DNA of 64,000 bases, taken from NCBI GenBank assembly GCA_019095985.1, contig CM032659.1:17265191-17329190 (forward strand), written 5' to 3'. The notes under the pieces are model-generated. The model was not told the DNA's origin. It did not search any database and worked only from the letters and a program-made list of their open reading frames with translations. This document shows, piece after piece, positions 1 to 15,897 of the stretch. Origin of the DNA: Streblospio benedicti (lineage: Eukaryota > Annelida > Polychaeta > Spionida > Spionidae). Positions within the stretch are counted from its first letter, which is position 1. Each line of letters opens with the position of its first letter. The position numbers were made by a program, and so were the translations under genes.

Positions 1-98
1 TTGGTTAATTTGACGGGGACTGCATTTACTCACCACTTTGATGATTAGTCGTAACCTGGCAAGCGTCCATAAACTAAACCAGTACATACAGTTTTTAA

Positions 99-6073
<5,975 letters not shown>

Positions 6074-6084
6074 AAGAGAATAAT

Positions 6085-6520
6085 TTTATAGGACATAGTT
6101 TAATTTATTGTTCAAAGGAAATATAGGTCTGTTATATGGATTTTATTCTTGGTGAATACTCTTAGCAATTATGATTAACTTTGGACTGTAAAACTGATCT
6201 CAAAGGACATATGTTAGTTAAGTTATGGTGGAATAGAAATATTATGGATCTGTTATGTAGAATATTGTTATTGATGAATACTTTTAAGAATTATGATTTT
6301 ACTTAGTACATCATGATAGCATATACATGTAGTTTAGATATTTTATGTTGGAAAAGTATCAAATGAAAAAGTGAAACAAAATGATGATCATGTTTGAGAT
6401 TGTATTACAATATACCTGGTAAATGCTTCCAAAATGGACAGCATGAATGAAAAAGTTGAAAAAATATTGATGATCATGTTTGAGATTGTATTAAATGTTC
6501 CTAAAATGGACACCACATCT
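6085..6520. repeat. Tandem duplications in the GALT 3' UTR
   Basis: Two successive local duplications. First pair: GGTCTGTTATATGGATTTTA...GAATACTC..AGCAATTATGAT (from about 6127) against GGATCTGTTATGTAGAATAT...GAATACTTTTAAGAATTATGAT (from about 6245). Second pair: GATGATCATGTTTGAGATTG at about 6382 and again at about 6470, each followed by TATTA and later AAAATGGACA. They sit between the stop codon (6073) and the polyadenylation signal. Confidence 0.75.
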
Positions 6521-6554
6521 GGATACTGATAATATGAATGTGTATAATCAAAAG

Positions 6555-6560
6555 AATAAA
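6555..6560 (+). promoter_or_regulatory. Polyadenylation signal candidate of GALT
   Basis: AATAAA 482 bp after the GALT stop codon. It is the first canonical hexamer in this 3' region and is followed by a T-rich stretch. Confidence 0.55.
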
Positions 6561-6964
6561 CAATATAATAAGGGCATACATTTTTTGTTTTATTTTAATA
6601 TAATTTTATACCTTGTGATATGGGTATACATTTTTTAGTTTGATGTAAATACAATTTCATCACTCGGGATATCGACATTTAAACTATCCCAGCCACCCTT
6701 CAGTTTTGTCTTTCAGTTCGTGGCGCGTGCAGTGTAATGTTAAATTTAGTAATGAAAACAATATCATGGGTCAATTAATTAAGACTACAATTTTTGTATT
6801 GACATTAGAGGATTTTTTCTTTGAACCCTGGACCACTAGTACTGTGGCACCTATTCACCTAGCCCTTAAGGCAGGCGCATTAGTCCACGCAGCCATCTAG
6901 TCTGAATTAATAAGCTGTGTCATTCCAACTGAGGGTGTTCATGATCATGTCCTATAGTATGTTT

Positions 6965-7220
6965 ATAGGGCTTTTCAAAACCACTTTTATTTGTGTAACC
7001 TTTTTGTAATTTTTCATGTATTTGCACAATTATATACTTGTGTGTATTGTCCATAATATCTCTATTTCCACAATATTTTTATTCTCCTGTGATCCTTATT
7101 ATTCATGTTTTTTCATGTTTAGTTTGTAAAATTTTAGAATTTTATATTCTATATTATTTAGAAATTTTTGTAATGTGCATTTTGAATGCATGTTGAATTA
7201 TGAATAGACAATAATATCAG
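6965..7220 (+). repeat. 3' end of a dispersed non-LTR-type repeat, copy 1
   Basis: A T-rich segment ending GTAATGTGCATTTTGAA...GAATAGACAATAATATC. A second copy lies at 20285-20515 with the same block order: TTGCACAATTA, TTGTC.ATAAT, GATC.TTATTAT, TTTTATATTCTATATTA, GTAATGTGCATTTTGAA, AATAATATC. Such tails are typical of 3' UTRs of CR1/L2-like LINEs, but no reverse-transcriptase sequence precedes this copy. It ends a few bases before the stop codon of the next (minus-strand) gene. Confidence 0.6.
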
Positions 7221-7224
7221 AGTT

Positions 7225-10200
7225 CTAGCACGCTTCCATCTTCTCAGCCAGAGCGTTGATCTCTCGCGTCGTCTGCGCACGTGCCTCAGTCTCAAGCCGA
7301 GACACGCGCTCTCTCAGGTTCCACACGCACACGCACGCAAACCTGTAATGCATGCGCAGACAATCGTCATTGAGAGCTCCTCTGGACGTCTTTCATTGTC
7401 TGGGCTTGTGTTATATCATGGGCCCATTATCAATTTGATAACAAACACATAATTCAATGACATAATTATATGGTTCTGAAATATTACAGACAAATTGATG
7501 AGTTGATATTTGAATGCAGAAAAGTTTGCCTACATTTTCCGATAGGGATGCCTCGTTAAACTCCATGCTAATTGGGGCCTTGGGTTGTAGTTCTCTAATA
7601 GTAGTTTCAATTTTCCCTGAATGCTAGTAAAATATGAATTGCACTTCAATGAATATGATTTAACGATGATTATCTTACACTAATACCATGGTGGTCCAAG
7701 ATGGATTAAAATCACAGGTAGATCACAAGTTTTAATGAAAAAAAGGCGAATGTGTGGTGTTTGGGGTATGGGGGGGGGTGGCACAATGAAAATATCTCGA
7801 CGATTTTTTTTTACGTGTAATCGTTAGCCAACATGCCACAAACCCTATGAAAATAAGGTATTTTGGTGTGCCCCCACTTGTTCTGTACTGCCTTGAGCTA
7901 CCACTAGGATGTTTATTTTAGAAGAGGGCGGGGGGCTAAGTACCACTTGGATGTTTTGATCCCATGCAATGCGTCCCTAAAAAGCTCCAAAGCAGTTGAT
8001 GGTCTGCCTGTGGGCGCTTACACTGCGGTGGCCGTGAGGAGCACGAGGACTCCGACCAGCGTGAGCGCCACCAGCCACTCCAGCCAGCCGGGCGGCGCCG
8101 CGCCTGAAACACACGGACCTCTCAGTTCTAAGATCGTACATTTACTAACTGTCCTTACTGAGCAAGATGGATGCCTTTACTTTCATTGGAATTGTTGGCA
8201 ATACACATGCAGGTGTTTGACAACAAATATTGTGTGGCAATGGTGTATTACTTCAATATTGCTTCAAATTTATCAATACAAAATAATTGTCAGCTATCAG
8301 TAAATGTCTTAAATATCTATATCTTATAAAGATATCTAAAACACAATATTATTTCACCTGAGCTTGGGATAGCAGTAGTGGTAGTGGTGAAGTGCGTGAC
8401 GGCTGAAGTTCTCGGAGGTGGGGTGGTGGTGTGATTTACATTCACGGGGCATGCGTGGCGGCTCCTAAGGGTGAAATGCTGCAAAAGGCCAAATCACTGC
8501 ACAGATTCTTTGGTTATAACATGTACACGTATGCAATTCACGACACCGTAAATAATTGAAAATTTATTTCGTTGATTCATCCCAAAAGGTATTAAGTGGA
8601 TGATGTATCTCCAATTTTGTCACAATTTTTCTTTCTTGTTTACAAATGAAGACTTGCATTGATTTTAATATCTTGTGACATCTAGCATTGTCAGTATTGT
8701 TCTAAATGAATTGTGATTGCTTTATTATTTTTCGAATGAGATATTTTTTCCCCAATTTTCGCCTGCACTCCCCCAGTAAAAATGGTGCATGTCTAAATCA
8801 ACTTTAGAGGAATGTTGATTTCAGCCAAAACCAATCTGCTTACTGGATCAACATGGGGTTGCATGGCCAGGTATGAGGCACATATCACCAATCTGCACCG
8901 GGCAGAGGATTTTATGTATCCTACGCATTACCCACCTTTTAAATGAGATCCCCCCACCCCCGAGCCTATTTATCCCAATTTCAATACACTATATTAAAAT
9001 CGACATATTCTCTGTATTCTGTACATCATACCTTTGTCATGATAACGGTAATATTGGTAAGCCTATGTTTATTACGTAAATTCTCAATTATCCTATGTGG
9101 TATGTACCCCACAGTGCGCGCTCGTGTACCCTCACCACAGAGTGCGTGCACACGCACCCTCACGCCGTACGTACATAAGTCACAGAGTGCGTGCACACGC
9201 ACCCTCACGCCGTACGTACATAAGTGGCCTGGGGCTCCTCCTCCCCACCAGTCAGCGTGTCACGGTCGGCGTGCGGCGTGCATTCAAGCGTGACCACCGA
9301 CGTCCTGAAATGGCACACTTGTTTTGAGGTTCAAGCCTGTACTGTCTGCAATCGGTGGTTATTTATGAGACCCCATGCTACTATAATGAGAGCAGGATAG
9401 AATATATAAGGTTGTTCTGAAATCAGAATTGCTCACCGTGTAAACATAGGCAGATCCAGAGGGGTGGGGTTGGGGGGGGGGCTGTCCTTCCGTTTTTCAC
9501 CAAAGTACTTCATTTTTCATAGGGTTTTGGCATGTCCGCCACCGAACACGCGTAGGAAACCCGTGAAATCCTTCAAGTGTGCCCCCCCAAAAAAAAAAAA
9601 AGAAGAAAAAAACACAAAAAAAACAACAACAAACAAAAACAAAAACAAACATGCAAACAAAAAACTGGATCTGCCACGTTATGCACAATACACTTCAAGA
9701 AAGCATGCATCAGTCGATGACGTTACCTGGAAATGTTGTCTAGGCCCGCCGGCGGGGCGTTGTAGCTGATGACCAGGGCGCCGGACTCGGGGTCGTTGTG
9801 GAAGTGAGCCGAGCCCTGGGTCCCAAGCGGGTAGGCCAAATTTGGGGAGGCGCCTAGGTCCGTCTGGCACAGCTACAGAAAGAGCAACCACGGTTTCAGA
9901 CACGCGAATATCTAATTTACACACTCACAAATCTTCACCAACATGGTAATAATCCATCGCCTCACGCATGCACTCCCAAAGACACTGGCAGATCCAGAAG
10001 CGGGGGTGGGGGAGCGTAACTAAGGGATCTTATGGGTTTTGTACGCACGATCGATAGCGAACACGCCAGAAACCTATGAAAACAAGGAATTTTGTTGGGC
10101 AAATAGGGAGAGGGGGCATCCGATGCGCCCCCTTCATCTGCCTATGCAAAGAGAACACACTTGTCAAGCACACAACACACCCACTTGGAGGCTCTTGCAG

Positions 10201-11475
10201 AACGTGTGCATTATGGCAGATAGTACAGTATACCCGGCAATGTGAACCCCTGATCTCAGGCGCATGCGCAACGCTCTTGTAGTGCACGCAGTAGGCCGCG
10301 AACAAAATGACTCCGGCCAGATCCAGTTGTTTTAAAAGTAACCATAGGAGGGGTTTCATACCCGCGATTGATAGTAGATATGCAAAAACTAAATAAAAGT
10401 CCAAGTCCAAAGAAAATGAATTATGTTGGTAGGAACATGGAAAGGGTCGTGTCCCCTGTACACCCAGAATCTGCTTTTATCAGGACATGGTCAAAAAGAT
10501 TCAAACTGGCCACAAGGTGTTGCACCCCCAACCCCCACTTTACGACCAAAATAACTCATTTTCATCGGCCTGGGTATTTAGCAATCAATTGTGCGTATGG
10601 AACTCTTGGGATAGGTGTGCCCCCTCCTTGAAACTCTGGATCTGTCAGTGATATGCATGTACTGAGAAGGCGTGGTTGAGCCTCTGTCTACTCACGGCGA
10701 CGTTGTGGCAGCCGGCTGCCGTGAAGGGCGAGCACGGGTTGTAGCTCCACCGGTAGTCGCCGGTGATCGCCGCGCCTTCCAGAGCCCCGGAGAACCTGCA
10801 ACCAACCACATAGACACCATTCTGTAGTTGTGTTTACACGTAGCCCTACGGTGAAACAAGTATCATTTAGCTGTACTATTATATTTGGTATAAAGGCATT
10901 TGATAAATAGGCCTACTAGTAATAGGGCTAGATTGGACACTAAGAGTAAGACATGTTTTATCTGTAAAGCCTAGGGCACAACCAGCGGTACTGTCTCTCT
11001 ACCGTGAAAAAAACTTAAGAGACAGTGGGGATCAGTGAGTTTGCAGTGTGGTGAATGCATGTTCTTTAGAGGCAGTACGGAAACAGTAGCACAAGTTTAA
11101 CTAGCACTGCCGGTTGTGCCCATAGCTTTACAGTTGTCACCGCGTGACATCCATAAACACCTTAGCCCTGAAAAAAAAAACACGTGCTGCTAAATTGTCC
11201 ACATTGCCGGCTGTGCCATGGGCTTAAATCTTTAAAATTTAGTATCATGGAGAATTTGAAAACTACGCTACCTACATTACCTACCACGGTCTCTCCCGGT
11301 CGTGCGTATCCAAGGCGGCCAGGCTGATCACACCGTGGTGCGTGCGGCACGCGCATGCACTCAGCTGTCCCACGCACGTGTATCCTGGACCCTGCTGCAC
11401 GTGAGCTGCACGCACCACAGAGAGAACCCCGAACACGCACAGCGCGCAATGTAGCCACGACATGGTGAATAGCAT
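7225..11475 (-). CDS. Type I membrane protein with an MRH (mannose-6-phosphate receptor homology) domain
   Basis: Seven exons on minus, all phase-matched: 11475-11285, 10795-10696, 9872-9727, 9304-9220, 8478-8358, 8103-8022, 7342-7225 (stop TAG 7227-7225). From the ATG at 11463 the product is 276 aa; an in-frame ATG at 11475 would add four residues. Signal peptide MSWLHCALCVFGVLSVVRA; lumenal MRH domain of about 150 residues with many Cys; Thr/Pro stalk (NHTTTPPPRTS, FTTTTTAIPSS); one membrane helix at about 221-245; a 31-residue cytosolic tail that looks helical (LRERVSRLETEARAQ). The four sugar-binding positions of the MPR fold appear present: Gln96 (LCQTD), Arg142 (ISRTS), Glu164 (GGEEEPQ), Tyr170 (ATYHF), with Gln-Arg and Arg-Glu spacing almost as in the cation-dependent receptor, which is also about 277 aa. 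The tail lacks an acidic dileucine motif, so lysosomal sorting is not assured. Could instead be an Mrl1/Atg27-like trafficking protein. Confidence 0.82.
7735..7885. repeat. G-rich MITE-like copy (GGCAGATCCAG family)
   Basis: Contains the family core: a G-run, an ATTTTTTTTACG-like stretch, a GCCAACATGCCACAAACCCT segment, ATGAAAATAAGGTATTTTGG and a C-rich GTGCCCCCAC end. The terminal repeats are worn. It sits in an intron of the MRH gene. Confidence 0.5.
9136..9225. repeat. Exact 45-bp tandem duplication across a splice donor of the MRH gene
   Basis: The units 9136-9180 and 9181-9225 begin CACAGAGTGCGTGCACACGC and end GTACGTACATAAGT. The upper unit contains the 3' end of MRH exon 4 and its donor (minus-strand TAT/GTACGT, exon end 9220). 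The lower unit therefore carries an identical second donor 45 nt further into the intron. Using the second donor would bring in an in-frame TGA (GTA CGT ACG GCG TGA), so only the first gives the MRH protein. Confidence 0.9.
9449..9675. mobile_element. Short inverted-repeat element (GGCAGATCCAG family)
   Basis: The 11-bp ends GGCAGATCCAG (9449-9459) and CTGGATCTGCC (9665-9675) are perfect inverted repeats. The interior has a long G-run, AAAGTACTTCATTTTTCATA and a long C/A-run. No open frame of its own. Lies in the intron between MRH exons 3 and 4. Confidence 0.7.
9985..10146. mobile_element. GGCAGATCCAG-family element
   Basis: Begins CTGGCAGATCCAG, has the family interior (G-run, CTTATGGGTTTTGTACGCAC, CGATCGATAGCGAACACGCC, CCTATGAAAACAAGGAATTT) and ends in a C-rich GCGCCCCCTTCATCTGCC. 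Same family as 38786-38916, with which it shares the CGATCGAT..CG core. Confidence 0.65.
10307..10646. mobile_element. GGCAGATCCAG-family element, diverged ends
   Basis: The ends GGCCAGATCCAG (from about 10317) and CTGGATCTGTC (10636-10646) are inverted. Inside are a GAGGGGTTTCATACCCGCGA block and a C-rich GTGCCCCCTCC end. It lies in the same intron as the 9985-10146 copy. Confidence 0.5.
10974..11127. mobile_element. 154-bp MITE with GGGCACAACC ends
   Basis: Left end GGGCACAACCAGCGGTACTG and right end GCACTGCCGGTTGTGCCC are inverted repeats. The interior holds further inverted pieces (ACTGTCTCTCTACCG against CGG.AACAGTAG). It lies in the first intron of the MRH gene. A lone right-end-like sequence (GCCGGCTGTGCCATGGGC) occurs at about 11204-11222, and a related larger copy at 38604-39050. 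Confidence 0.6.
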
Positions 11476-11644
11476 GGAAAACACAGTTATGCAGAGGGGG
11501 CGTTTGTGTTGTTGTTTATCATGTATTTAAATGGGCTGCTTGTGACTTGTTATCAGTAGAAATGTCTGATACTGTTCGGCCCGTGTTTGTATACGTAGAA
11601 CTTGTAGAATTACGATTTATTGTCAATTGGTGGAAAATTGTACA

Positions 11645-11745
11645 AGGTTTTCTCTTCTTCTCTCACAACGAGTATGTTTTTACCTCGATAGCCATAGTTG
11701 AAATCAGGTTACTTAGTCTTGCATTTGACTGCATCGAGTGGGCGA
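11645..11745. repeat. Worn partial copy of the 11905-12150 foldback repeat
   Basis: Shares with the left arm of that repeat the order CTCTCACA...TTTT.TACC.CGATAG..., GAA.TCAGG and TTGACT.CATCGAGTGG. A short upstream open frame (11547-11750) overlaps it and is not considered a gene. Confidence 0.4.
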
Positions 11746-11904
11746 TATAATGATGACTGAACAATAACTATTTTTATTATAAATGTTGTATGGCTTTATA
11801 TACTTTATGTACTTTATGTATCCATACAATTTAACATGTATTTTCAACACATTGATGTTGGACCACGGTAGATAATCAGACAGAATGTAAAGTCCTCAGA
11901 CATT

Positions 11905-12150
11905 TCTATGTTCTCTCTCACACATCTTTCTACTAAGCATATTTGTACCACGATAGACCTATCTGAAGTCAGGCTTTACAACCCTAAGCTTCCTTTTGAC
12001 TTCGTGTACATCAAGTGGCCGTGAGTTCGAGTCCATTCATGGCCACTTGGTATAGTCAAATGGAAGCTTAGGTTCGTGAAACCTGTTTTTAGCTCTGTCT
12101 ATCGTGCTAGAAATATACTTGGTAGGCAGATGTGTGAGAGAGAAGGTAGA
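11905..12150. repeat. Foldback repeat with a B-box-like centre
   Basis: Left arm TCTCTCACACATCTTTCTAC, AAGCATATTTGTACCACGATAG and CTAAGCTTCC pairs with right arm GGAAGCTTAGG, CTATCGTGCTAGAAATATAC and GGCAGATGTGTGAGAGAGA. The centre is a tighter hairpin, AAGTGGCC...GGCCACTT, enclosing GAGTTCGAGTCC, which fits a tRNA B box. Partial relatives lie at 11645-11745 and 51145-51235. Confidence 0.7.
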
Positions 12151-12887
12151 AAATGAATTTTACAAGTACACGTATGGGGAAATAAACATATACACATAGA
12201 TACTAATTATTTAAACATTTTTTATTTCTATTTTTAAAGTGCACTACAAAATGAAACAATCACAAAACATCCGCGAGACTTTCATGAAGATAATTGGGTT
12301 TTTCATACACACTGCAAAAATTTGAATATTCAAGGTGATATGAAACTATTATAGCTTTTTTATTTCGCGTTTCTTGATAATCATTGAAAAGATAAAAGTT
12401 CTTAGATGAAAAGAAATTATTCATGTAACCATGCTCATTTGAGAGTGATGAGACAATTTGTGAAGGATCTCCAGGAGTTGATCTTGCATTGAAATACATA
12501 TGTATAAGCTGCAACAATTACCTTCAAACATACTGTTTCAAAATATCTGTTTGCAATTCATTCATATTTATGTGAAAGTTTAGAACAAAAGCTTTTAACG
12601 AAATCATCATGTTTATAGCTGTCATCAATCCCAGACGACATGTACCGGAAGTTGCTCCACAAGACAAAACGTGACAGAATATTAAATTGTGGCACGGCAC
12701 GCCACATGTCCACCTAATATCTGCAATAACGTAGATGGAATCGTGGTCACGTATTGTTTGAGCCTGTATACACGAAAGTGTGCACTTAAAACAATAAGAT
12801 TTCTTTCGGGAGGCTGGGTGTGGTTTCTCAGTATAAATTCTTGGTTTTGGATTTTCAAAAGCAGTGATTCTTGAGGAACACACGACG

Positions 12888-13772
12888 ATGGGTATTTGTT
12901 CTTGTAGAACAATAACCGTAGCAGTTACGGGTATGATGATTGCATACGTGTATATTGTGCTGAGTGTTGTTTCATTGGTACAAGCTGGTGGATTGCCTCC
13001 TGGTGAACATGCTGAGCCCTATCGTTATTATTCCCTCATTGGCTGTACAAAAGACACATTGCCTGCAATGAAGCTTCACAGCAGCACTTGGCTGAGATCG
13101 TTACATGGTCAAGTCCTACAAATCACAGTGCGTTCAAAACATTTTCTGGAAATTATATCTCATTTTTTGCATGTTGCAAAGTCGCTGATCCATGCATGCA
13201 ACAGCGATTCAAAACAAAATTACCGAAAGGAACCGTGTGGAATGATTTTCTGGACAGCCACAAGAGGACAAAATTATAAATGGACATTACAAGTAGAGGA
13301 AGGCTTTGCTGTAAATGTTACAATATTCAATTCGTCGATTGCGTATTCATGGGGTTGCAAGACGGCAGCGGTGACACTTACCAATCATGGAAAACGTGAA
13401 CATCGACTCTGTGGTGTAATATTTTATGAAGAATGGTTCTCAACGGATTATAAAGTGCACATTGATGTACGTGGCTTCTACGATTCTAACGTTCTGCAAC
13501 TTGTTTATCGACAACAATCAAAAGGATATGTTATAAAGCATATTCTTGTGACGAATGAGACATTTGATTCGCCAACGATGTGTGACAACATAGTCATTGA
13601 CTGGCGGTACATGAATCCATGGACCAAATGTCAACACCAGGTATGTAGTTGTCCAACAGGTACGTTCATGAGCTGTGCCAACTATCAGTATAAACGTAAA
13701 CTCGCTCATCACTATTCTATCATTCACGCTGATTTTTATAGTACTCCTGATGGGGCTGTATGCCCTTTCTGA
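12888..13772 (+). CDS. N-terminal exon/frame of the receptor: signal peptide and CUB-like domain
   Basis: Open frame of 294 codons from the ATG at 12888. Residues 1-34 form a strong signal peptide (ITVAVTGMMIAYVYIVLSVV). From about residue 110 the pattern is CUB-like: CGMIFWTATRGQNYKWTLQV, EEGFAVNVTIFNSSIAYS, WGC, then REHRLCG and a further strand LQLVYRQQ, matching the C...W.L.V..G..V.LTF...C...LCG layout of CUB domains. Several N-glycosylation sites (NVTI, NSS). The frame stops at 13772, but the next frame stays open and Cys-containing (KCDIADDVHTDGRCYDNV) to about 13945, which suggests a one-base shift at about 13770 rather than a true C-terminus. Could be a separate secreted CUB protein. 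Confidence 0.55.
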   Translation: MGICSCRTITVAVTGMMIAYVYIVLSVVSLVQAGGLPPGEHAEPYRYYSLIGCTKDTLPAMKLHSSTWLRSLHGQVLQITVRSKHFLEIISHFLHVAKSLIHACNSDSKQNYRKEPCGMIFWTATRGQNYKWTLQVEEGFAVNVTIFNSSIAYSWGCKTAAVTLTNHGKREHRLCGVIFYEEWFSTDYKVHIDVRGFYDSNVLQLVYRQQSKGYVIKHILVTNETFDSPTMCDNIVIDWRYMNPWTKCQHQVCSCPTGTFMSCANYQYKRKLAHHYSIIHADFYSTPDGAVCPF

Positions 13773-14601
13773 TCAAATGTGACATTGCTGACGATGTTCA
13801 TACAGATGGTCGGTGTTACGATAACGTAGTAAACTATGTAAAATCGGGTGTTTTGATATATCAAACAGCATCTTTTCTTCAGATTCCTTCTATTGGTGTC
13901 CGTCCTGCCACTCTACACAAACCTATAAGATATTTGTGATTTCAATTACAATTTATCGTGTTTACATTGTAAGGTAGCCAGACCACTTTTGAATGCGTAC
14001 TGACAATTTACGTTAACCCGCCATAGTTTTCGTGGGTTACATTATACGGTCTAACAAAATCGGATGAGTTTGTAATATGAATTATAGTATCAAGTGAGTT
14101 CTTGCGCCATATGAACGAATCCGGATAAAATGATTTATGTTACACAACGAACCCGGTTTTGTATTTATCATTCTTTTCTAGACAATTACAACACTGTTTA
14201 AAAATGTGAAAAAGAAGTTCGGCTGAGTACAAGCAGGTTGACCATGGTATCTACCCTCTTTGAAGAGGGGTGGTAACCCTCTCCGGGTTATCGGATACTT
14301 CTCGATCATGATAACCAATGAAATTACATGAAAAAGAATGATAATCTCACACACCATTCTCTTGTATAAGGTGTCCCTTATAGAAAGTGCTTGACGAGTA
14401 GATGGTGGTTCATGTAGCATACGTCTAGATACGTTGGCAATTGATGGGGAAATACAGTTTTCAAGTTCGCCTCTCTGAAGTGCCCGTCCTCTCGTAGGCT
14501 CGGCACGTAGCCCCACCTGAGGTTCAACTCTGACGAGGCGTGGGTCAGGCTAGGATGTTGATAGGGAGACTATTGGGGTATCACTTGTTGTCTAATTTCA
14601 G

Positions 14602-15108
14602 GTTCGTGTATCATGGACAGCGGATTCCTGGCAACAGGAGCAGGAGCATGAACAGCAGCAGGAGCAGGGGTGGTTGTGGAGCCGCCTGTCGGCGAGACTG
14701 AAGGCAACAGTTTGTCACCTCCACGACCGCAGCGTGCGCCTACCATCCTTGTGGCTGAGTGACTATAACATCCATTGTAACACATCTTTCTTTAGTGACA
14801 ACACTGCAAATACTTACAATACGTACACTGAGCTGCATATCTCAGTAGACAGACACAGTATCATGCAACACGTAAAAATGAACGGTGAACGCGGTGTTGT
14901 GTATGTAAATATGACAACACGAACAGAAGAGGGTCTACCCGTATTTAAACTTGATGCCATTCCCGATTCACCCAAGGACGTCTCTTTAACGTACATTTTG
15001 ACATTGACAAGACGAGAAAATATCATAAATATACTATTTGACAGAAGAATCACTGAGAGCAGAGATCTCAGTGTTCATCAACTGACCATACGGCGAGTCG
15101 TTTGGTAG
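14602..15108 (+). CDS. Extracellular fragment of the receptor
   Basis: Open frame after an acceptor-like TCTAATTTCAG at 14591-14601. It begins VRVSWTADSWQQEQEHEQQQ, which includes a low-complexity Gln/Glu stretch, and continues with beta-rich sequence (YTELHISVDRHSIMQHVKMN, GVVYVNMTTRT, LPVFKLDAIPDSPKDVSLTY). It ends at 15108, but another frame continues as PYGESFGSMDTYHKYSFSVF, so the end is probably a frameshift. I do not recognise a domain; position suggests a second CUB-like or beta-sandwich segment. Confidence 0.4.
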   Translation, partial: VRVSWTADSWQQEQEHEQQQEQGWLWSRLSARLKATVCHLHDRSVRLPSLWLSDYNIHCNTSFFSDNTANTYNTYTELHISVDRHSIMQHVKMNGERGVVYVNMTTRTEEGLPVFKLDAIPDSPKDVSLTYILTLTRRENIINILFDRRITESRDLSVHQLTIRRVVW

Positions 15109-15213
15109 TATGGATACATATCACAAGTACAGTTTTAGTGTTTTCGAACTTAACTATCAATGATCTGAACGGAGCCCAACATAACAAAATCGGGTATTTT
15201 TTTACTTCAAGTT

Positions 15214-15897
15214 TTGCCTTTAACCCCATGTGTATCAAGGATCATTGGTTTGAAATTGTGGGCTTGTAGGGATTCTCAATGGAGTACAGCTAACATCAGA
15301 ATAAACTCACTGGCTAAAAATAGCCCAAACCCAAGAATTAACATTCATATCGCTGATCTTAGATATGCAACTTTTGATAAGTTTGAAACCGGTAACTTTA
15401 TCATATCATTAAACTACGGCTATTCACCTGAAGATGTTAAAAATCATCAACGCGGCGTTACATTGGACAAAGCATATCTATACGAGTCACTTTTCTATGA
15501 CACATATACTAGGCATCAGTATATTGGACGTTATGACTCAAATAAACAGTTTGTATTAAATGACGTGAAGTTTCTACCAAATACACTTCTAATAGCGCCT
15601 CTTAATATATCAGGATACGAGTCTAATAACATATGCATAACACAGAATAGCACCATTGCATTGTTTGGACGATTCCGAAACGATCCATTTGCATATTTTT
15701 GGGACACTCCCAATGAAAATGATGATTACAATTTTCAGTCACATATACATCTATTACAACATCACATACTCGGGGTTATAGTAGATTATAATATGCCCTT
15801 TAAGGAAGATTTTAATAGTAGCAAATTTGATACCAAAAAATCGTATTTAACAACACCTCGAAATATTGGGACTGCTCCTCTGTTGAGAGGTTCATAG
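15214..15897 (+). CDS. Extracellular fragment of the receptor, unrecognised fold
   Basis: Open frame of 227 codons with no convincing start. The coding-like part begins at about residue 20 (CRDSQWSTANIRINSLAKNS) after sequence that joins better to the other frame (TSSFAFNPMCIKDHWFEIV, about 15140-15265). It contains FIISLNYGYSPEDVKNHQRG and ITQNSTIALFGRFRNDPFAY. Near 15870 reading passes to the frame that encodes ERFIDYNSHEVVTTCINNTC and continues into the LDLa region. I read it as part of the same ectodomain. Confidence 0.4.
   Translation: MPLTPCVSRIIGLKLWACRDSQWSTANIRINSLAKNSPNPRINIHIADLRYATFDKFETGNFIISLNYGYSPEDVKNHQRGVTLDKAYLYESLFYDTYTRHQYIGRYDSNKQFVLNDVKFLPNTLLIAPLNISGYESNNICITQNSTIALFGRFRNDPFAYFWDTPNENDDYNFQSHIHLLQHHILGVIVDYNMPFKEDFNSSKFDTKKSYLTTPRNIGTAPLLRGS

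Noticed and set aside
12260-12883. Minus-strand open frames of 85 and 119 codons upstream of the receptor
   Set aside because: No domain, signal or splice support; AT-rich composition gives such frames by chance.
14240-14310. tRNA-like words (GGTGGTAACCCTCTCCGGGTTATCGG)
   Set aside because: No cloverleaf could be drawn; it is simply a short inverted repeat.
14178-14785. Minus-strand frames of 112 and 71 codons inside the receptor locus
   Set aside because: They overlap the plus-strand coding path and a likely intron; no recognisable motif.
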